From assembly GCF_004354045.1 (NCBI RefSeq), contig NZ_SMRT01000001.1, forward strand, positions 62,001 to 126,000: a stretch of 64,000 nt of DNA, in the 5' to 3' direction. Positions 60,190 through 64,000 of the stretch are shown in pieces; within the stretch, counting starts at the first letter, position 1, and each line of letters begins with the position of its first letter. A program made the translations under genes and the position numbers. Under the pieces are notes generated by a model, which was not told the origin of the DNA, made no database searches, and was given only the letters and a program-made list of their open reading frames with translations. The stretch comes from Paenibacillus piri (lineage in GTDB: Bacteria; Bacillota; Bacilli; Paenibacillales; NBRC-103111).

Positions 60190-60522
60190 GTGAGTGTCAA
60201 CAAAGAACTGCTGAAGGGAAGTACGGGAACGCTTATATTGACTTTGCTGGAACGTCGGGACTTGTACGGCTACGAATTGATCAAGGAGCTGGAGCGAAGT
60301 TCCGACGGGACGTTCAACTTGAAGGAAGGGACGCTGTACCCGATTCTTCATGGAATGGAAGCGGAACGGTGGGTCGAATCGTATTGGCAGCAGGCCGATG
60401 GCCGCAAACGCAAATATTACCGCCTGACGGATAGCGGAAAGCGGCAGCTGCTGGAGAAAAAGCAGGAATGGCGCTTGTTCCGAAATGCGGTAGATCGTGT
60501 GCTCGGGGAGGGACAAGGATGA
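60190..60522 (+). CDS. PadR family transcriptional regulator
   Basis: A PadR-type winged-helix regulator of about 110 residues. The domain reads LKGSTGTLILTLLERRDLYG, then YELIKELERSSDGTFNLKEG and GTLYPILHGMEAERWVESYW, with the wing ending RKRKYYRLTDSGKRQL. The likely start is GTG 60190 after GGGGGTG; ATG 60157 is possible. Repeated CATAG words with an inverted partner CTATGTA (60121-60155) just upstream may be the operator. It overlaps the next gene by four bases, so it controls a membrane protein with an HAAS domain, as PadR-HAAS pairs often do. Confidence 0.87.
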   Translation: MSVNKELLKGSTGTLILTLLERRDLYGYELIKELERSSDGTFNLKEGTLYPILHGMEAERWVESYWQQADGRKRKYYRLTDSGKRQLLEKKQEWRLFRNAVDRVLGEGQG

Positions 60523-61835
60523 AGGCAAGCGACAACCACCCTCTGATCGATGATTATTTGTCTTCTGTGTGCGGCTGTGTCAAAGCGAGAGAGCTGCACA
60601 AGGAGATCAGGCAGGAGATGGCCGGCCATCTGGAAGAACTCGTTCACGCGAAGCGGGGGGAAGGCTGGGACGAGGAGGCCGCAGCACAATGGGCGATTCG
60701 CCAGATGGGCGACCCTGAAGCGGTGGGACGGGAGCTTAATAAAGTACATAAACCGAGAATCCCGTGGGGGCTTGTGTGCTGGGTAGCCGTTTTGCTCGTT
60801 ATCTCGCTGGTAGCTATGTACGCCGTCGAGCTCGCTTATGCCACCAATGAGAATTCAGCTTTTGCTTCCTTCCACTTTTTGTTGAGAAAAGCTCAATTTA
60901 CGATGATAGGTCTTCTTATTATGGCTCTGCTCCTGTTCTTCGATTACCGGAAGCTGCTGAATTATTCATGGGCGATTTATGCGTGTACGCTGCTGGTTTC
61001 GCTTGCAGCAATTGTATGGGGGCCTCAAGTCAATGGAATGAAAGGGTATTTGTATTTCGGGCCCGTTTCTATAGATTGGATAAATGTGAGCCCTTTTCTG
61101 TTCATACTGGCCGCCGCAGGCTCGCTGCACAACCGGGATTCGAGCAAAAGGTCGCTGGCTCTGCAGCATCTGCTGTTCGTGTTCATTCCTGCATCGGTGT
61201 ATTTGATAGCGCCTTCTATGTCTTCCTTGCTGATCTATGCTTCGGCTTACCTGCTGCTGCTATGCGCAGTGCGTACAGGATGGTTTGCCGCCGGGTCGCA
61301 GGCGCTGGTGTTTGGAGCGATAGGAGGTCTATATATTGTGTCGGGATATGGGAGAATGAGGCTGGAGGCTTTTTTTCACCGATATGATCATTCTATGGAT
61401 GCGGGATACATGTACGTCCAAATCGACGATGCAATCCGTTCCGCCGGCTGGTGGGGCCATGGGTTCGCTGCCGTAAATAAAAAGCTGCCTTATATTCATT
61501 CGGATACGATTTTCACTTATCTCATCTATAGTATGGGATGGCTGGCCGGAGGCGTCATCGTCACGTGCGCCGTCTGGTTCGCCGTTCATCTTCTGCGCAT
61601 CTTGGTCGAGGTGAGGGACGGGTACGGCAAGCTGCTTATCAGCGGCTTATCCGCTTTGCTCATGGTCCAATTTATATGGAGCATCGGTATGTCGCTCGGT
61701 GTTCTTCCGATCCTGGGGGGAGCCAGTCTCCCGTTTGTCAGCTATGGAGGCAGTCATCTGCTTGTCGAAATGGCCGCTATGGGAGTCATATTTAGCGTAT
61801 ACCGGCGCAAAGATACGATCAGAATCAAAGGATAG
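60519..61835 (+). CDS. HAAS-domain / FtsW-RodA-SpoVE fusion protein
   Basis: A 438-residue membrane protein. Residues about 10-80 form an HAAS/permease-prefix-like helical domain (LHKEIRQEMAGHLEELVHAK, QWAIRQMGDPEAVGRELNKV) facing the cytoplasm. Residues 85-435 form a SEDS glycosyltransferase-like body with ten helices: PQVNGMKGYLYFGPVSIDWI is the VNGxRRW-type loop, HSDTIFTYLIYSMGWLAGG holds the conserved aspartate, and GASLPFVSYGGSHLL the C-terminal signature. ATG 60519 lies in an ATGA overlap with padR. A peptidoglycan polymerase or lipid II-binding role is inferred from the family; the accessory domain suggests special regulation. Confidence 0.82.
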   Translation: MKASDNHPLIDDYLSSVCGCVKARELHKEIRQEMAGHLEELVHAKRGEGWDEEAAAQWAIRQMGDPEAVGRELNKVHKPRIPWGLVCWVAVLLVISLVAMYAVELAYATNENSAFASFHFLLRKAQFTMIGLLIMALLLFFDYRKLLNYSWAIYACTLLVSLAAIVWGPQVNGMKGYLYFGPVSIDWINVSPFLFILAAAGSLHNRDSSKRSLALQHLLFVFIPASVYLIAPSMSSLLIYASAYLLLLCAVRTGWFAAGSQALVFGAIGGLYIVSGYGRMRLEAFFHRYDHSMDAGYMYVQIDDAIRSAGWWGHGFAAVNKKLPYIHSDTIFTYLIYSMGWLAGGVIVTCAVWFAVHLLRILVEVRDGYGKLLISGLSALLMVQFIWSIGMSLGVLPILGGASLPFVSYGGSHLLVEMAAMGVIFSVYRRKDTIRIKG

Positions 61836-61971
61836 CGGGTTTGAAAATAAATGTATGCCATTATAGCCGGCCTTCGGGTCGGTTCTTTTTGGTTCAGCGT
61901 TTTTGGCGCCTGATCCGGTTCGGCTTGACGGAAAGTTCGCCCAAGTGAAGGGAACCAGACAGACTCCCTAT

Positions 61972-62946
61972 TTACTGTCTGTTCAGCTTTTGCTGCGCTT
62001 CATAGGTGTCTTCAACAAGTTTACGCGCCTCGTCCGGACGGGAAGCTCTGAACAGCCGGTCGGCCAATTGTTCGACAAGCTCCAAATTCGTTAATTGTGC
62101 TAATTGATCGTGGATGTCGTGCAGGCTTTCCCCGAAATGCGCGGCCATATATTTGCGGATAAGCTCAATCATGCCCTCCAGTCTGCCCTCGATCTTGCCC
62201 TCGATCTTGCCCTTTAGCTTACCCGCCAGCTCGGCGTCTTCTTCCCAGGCCGTCTTCAATTCCATGATCCGTTCCTCCTCCCTCGGGTGCAATAACGTTA
62301 TTTCTTTATGCAGCTGTCGCTTTTCCGCTTCGTTCAAAATAAGATAGGTATCGAAAAAACAGGCGATTAAATGTATTTTGGCCGGATCAAGCTCCAGCCG
62401 GATCAGCATGCGGAGAAACTCCTTTTTCACCTGCACTCGCTCATCTTCATTATATCCCATTTTACTTAAAAGCGCAGCGGCAACGGGGTTTTCCTGCTTG
62501 ATATAATCACGCCAGTTGTTTTTACGCAGCTCCACGGTTTTAAACTGAAAGTCCAACACACGCATAAAGGGAAACTCAAGCCGGAACGCATCCGGTTCCT
62601 CCTTCGCGGCATCGTAGCTGAATACGGCGATCGGCAAAATGCGGCAGCGGTATTTTTCAAACAGGCGGCTGAAATAAACAAACATCCGCTCGGCAAATGC
62701 GGTCTGATAGTAGGCTTGCGCTTCAAGATGAACGATGATCAAGGCCGGCTGCTCCTTCAGCCTGGTTTCGATCAACATATCGACTCGGCGCTTCTCCCCT
62801 TCGACGATGTCGGTGAAAACTTCCTCTGACAGGAAAACGACATGATTGAAATCGATGGCTTCATAAATTTGCGGAAAAAAGAGCGCCATGAATTCATCGA
62901 AAAAAGTATGTATCAACTCCTTGAACAACCGGTCGTGATCGATCAA
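61972..62946 (-). CDS. Rpn family recombination-promoting nuclease-like protein
   Basis: A protein of about 324 residues of the Rpn/PD-(D/E)xK nuclease family, once annotated as transposase-like. The start IDHDRLFKELIHTFFDEFMA and the catalytic region RRVDMLIETRLK followed by IIVHLEAQAYY (D, ExQ) are typical; the middle has AERMFVYFSRLFEKY. The C-terminal part is a GKxxGxxEG-type repetitive linker (GKLKGKIEGKIEGRLEGM) and a helix pair. I use TTG 62946, seven bases after GGGGGT; the frame extends to 63141 without a ribosome site. Transcribed from a promoter with a LexA-like box. Confidence 0.78.
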   Translation of the reverse strand: MIDHDRLFKELIHTFFDEFMALFFPQIYEAIDFNHVVFLSEEVFTDIVEGEKRRVDMLIETRLKEQPALIIVHLEAQAYYQTAFAERMFVYFSRLFEKYRCRILPIAVFSYDAAKEEPDAFRLEFPFMRVLDFQFKTVELRKNNWRDYIKQENPVAAALLSKMGYNEDERVQVKKEFLRMLIRLELDPAKIHLIACFFDTYLILNEAEKRQLHKEITLLHPREEERIMELKTAWEEDAELAGKLKGKIEGKIEGRLEGMIELIRKYMAAHFGESLHDIHDQLAQLTNLELVEQLADRLFRASRPDEARKLVEDTYEAQQKLNRQ

Positions 62947-62988
62947 ATAGGGACCCCCATTCCAGCTTAAAAGTGGGTGCTTTTCCTT

Positions 62989-63016
62989 ATTATACCAAAC
63001 ATATGTTCGGTGTAAA
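62989..63016 (-). promoter_or_regulatory. Rpn promoter with embedded LexA-like box
   Basis: On the reverse strand TTTACA (63016-63011), 16-base spacer, TATAAT (62994-62989). The spacer contains CGAACATATGTTTG (63009-62996), which fits the Bacillus LexA/DinR consensus CGAACRNRYGTTYC except at its last base. Confidence 0.7.
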
Positions 63017-63215
63017 GTGGAAGTTTTTGGCGACTGGTACGGGAATGGAGGGCATAACAATATAAAGGCATTTGAGCAGCGGGTAGGGAAGTGTATGGCA
63101 ACAAGAGGGGGCGAACGGTAGGGAAACGGACTCATGACCACAGGAGGGGCTCAAACGTTAGGAAGCGGATGCCGACAAGACAGCATGAACAGCGGGACAA
63201 GGAATATTCAAGGTG

Positions 63216-63258
63216 AAAAAAGCAGAACGCCCAACCCCGGCAAATGCGGGATTGGGCA
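63216..63258 (-). terminator. terminator of the gerMN gene
   Basis: On the reverse strand GCCCAATCCCGC and CCGGGGTTGGGC form a stem (63257-63229), followed by GTTCTGCTTTTTT. Confidence 0.65.
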
Positions 63259-63342
63259 TACAAGCGGCGGGACAGCGGTTTCGCTGAAGAGCGATGACGG
63301 ACGGGAAGGAAAATGCCTGCTGTCCTTCCTCCCCGGCTTCCG

Positions 63343-63915
63343 TTACGGCTGTTCCCGTTTGATCGGATGCGGCAAATCCATGTGGCCCATGAGCGATTCG
63401 GCAGGCTTGCCGTCCACTAAAATATCGATGGCGTCCACTTCCTTAAACTGAAACAAAGTTTGCCGAATGGCATCCAGCAGCATTTTTTCGCCTGGGGCTC
63501 CAAGGCGGCCTTCCCCGGATACAGTCAAGTCCACGTTCAGCTTCTTATCCTTCAGCTCGGCCGATTTAAAGCCGAGAGCTCCGGCGAGAGGAACGAGCTT
63601 GCCGTCCTGCGGGACGTTTTTCAGCGCCTGGAGGGCGGCCATGTACTTGTCCTTTTCATCTTTGTAAGAGATGGTAACCTCTTTCTCCACAAGCTTCGTT
63701 GCCTGCTCGTCGCCAAAGTAAGCTTTAATCGGCAGCGATACGGCTTCCTTCTCGGCAGGCGGCTTTTGATCGGGGGGAGCCGTTTGGCCCCCGTTTGCCG
63801 GAGGTGTCGAGCCTTGGGAGGCAGGACCGCTGTCGGTCGGTTTTTGGCCGCAGCCGGACAAGGCGAGAGCGACCACGCCGATAATAATTAAACTGCGAAT
63901 GGTATGCTTATGCAT
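63343..63915 (-). CDS. GerMN domain lipoprotein
   Basis: A 190-residue lipoprotein. The signal peptide IRSLIIIGVVALALSG ends at the lipobox cysteine C22 (LSGC). A Pro/Gly/Gln-rich linker follows, then a GerMN domain (about 65-175): LPIKAYFGDEQATKLV, LQALKNVPQDGKLVPLAGAL and LNVDLTVSGEGRLGAPGEKM. GerMN domains occur in the sporulation protein GerM and related lipoproteins at the cell surface. The ATG at 63915 has AAAGGTGGTG upstream. The amidase-like gene lies just upstream on the same strand, as is common for sporulation wall enzymes. Confidence 0.88.
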   Translation of the reverse strand: MHKHTIRSLIIIGVVALALSGCGQKPTDSGPASQGSTPPANGGQTAPPDQKPPAEKEAVSLPIKAYFGDEQATKLVEKEVTISYKDEKDKYMAALQALKNVPQDGKLVPLAGALGFKSAELKDKKLNVDLTVSGEGRLGAPGEKMLLDAIRQTLFQFKEVDAIDILVDGKPAESLMGHMDLPHPIKREQP

Positions 63916-63938
63916 CGAAACACCACCTTTTTTCTGTC

Positions 63939-64000
63939 TTACTGAATATGAAGCTGCTCTTTGATTCCAGCCACGATTGCAGCGGCAACCTTGTTCTGGA
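63939..64000 (-). CDS. C-terminus of N-acetylmuramoyl-L-alanine amidase-like protein (partial)
   Basis: Only the last 20 codons lie in the window, ending QNKVAAAIVAGIKEQLHIQ before TAA (63941-63939). The pattern QNKVAAAIVAGI is the usual end of Amidase_3 domains such as CwlD, supporting but not proving that call. The gerMN start lies 24 bases after its stop on the same strand. Confidence 0.5.
   Translation of the reverse strand, partial: QNKVAAAIVAGIKEQLHIQ

Larger units (their letters stand above)
62947..63342. other. intergenic region upstream of the Rpn gene
   Basis: Holds the Rpn promoter with LexA-like box (62989-63016) and the gerMN terminator (63216-63258). I see no further gene in the remaining bases. 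Confidence 0.5.

Overview
The window looks like chromosomal DNA of a Paenibacillaceae-type Firmicute (Paenibacillus or a close relative). This rests on family content and leader RNAs rather than any search: LplB/YtcP-type sugar permeases with AraC-type membrane regulators, a YesM/YesN pair, HPr kinase, GerMN and CwlD-like sporulation proteins, a YdjO-type cold-inducible protein, T-box leaders on serS and argS, frequent TTG starts and strong AGGAGG-type ribosome sites. No rRNA or tRNA gene and no CRISPR array was seen.

Layout. 1-5.2 kb: end of a MATE exporter, an ATP-dependent DNA ligase, a metallophosphoesterase and a PatB/MalY aminotransferase. 5.2-14.3 kb: a glycan locus with an AraC-type membrane sensor, two permeases, a lipoprotein binding protein and two cytoplasmic sulfatases, the second cut by an in-frame amber codon. 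14.4-18.6 kb: OsmC, a Nudix-acetyltransferase fusion, an M29 aminopeptidase, a LapA-like membrane protein, and two copies of a roughly 118-nt structured repeat. 18.8-22.4 kb: an ECF sigma factor, its putative anti-sigma factor and an ABC exporter in overlapping order. 22.5-24.5 kb: a guanine-type purine riboswitch before a COG2509 flavoprotein, then a third copy of the structured repeat. 24.5-26.1 kb: serS with T-box.

26.1-28.35 kb is an AT-rich island holding small phage-like regulators, a secreted stalk protein and the tail of a tyrosine recombinase; it abuts hprK. 29.8-38.9 kb holds an EamA transporter, argS (T-box, flanked on both sides by DnaA-box-like clusters and containing a copy of a dispersed palindromic repeat), a Wzy-type polymerase with TPRs, a stalk-domain protein and a KinB-like histidine kinase. 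39.1-46.5 kb is a YesM/YesN-controlled sugar ABC operon ending in a nucleoside hydrolase. 46.5-48.8 kb is a MarR/MhqO/MhqD-like quinone-stress unit with two matching palindromic operators. 48.8-56.9 kb holds glutaminase, YceI, TrxB-like reductase, a 14-bp minisatellite, an MFS transporter, an SRAP protein, a MarR/PPOX pair and a LamG-like protein. 57.2-59.5 kb is a LexA-boxed, translationally coupled Y-family polymerase cassette that includes a free-standing WYL-like protein. 60.2-64 kb: PadR plus an HAAS-FtsW/RodA fusion, an Rpn-family nuclease with a LexA-like box inside its promoter, GerMN and the end of a CwlD-like amidase.

The most unusual signals are the two dispersed structured repeat families (one inserted in the argS reading frame), the DnaA-box clusters around argS, the riboswitch whose terminator competes with its own aptamer, and two separate putative SOS promoters.
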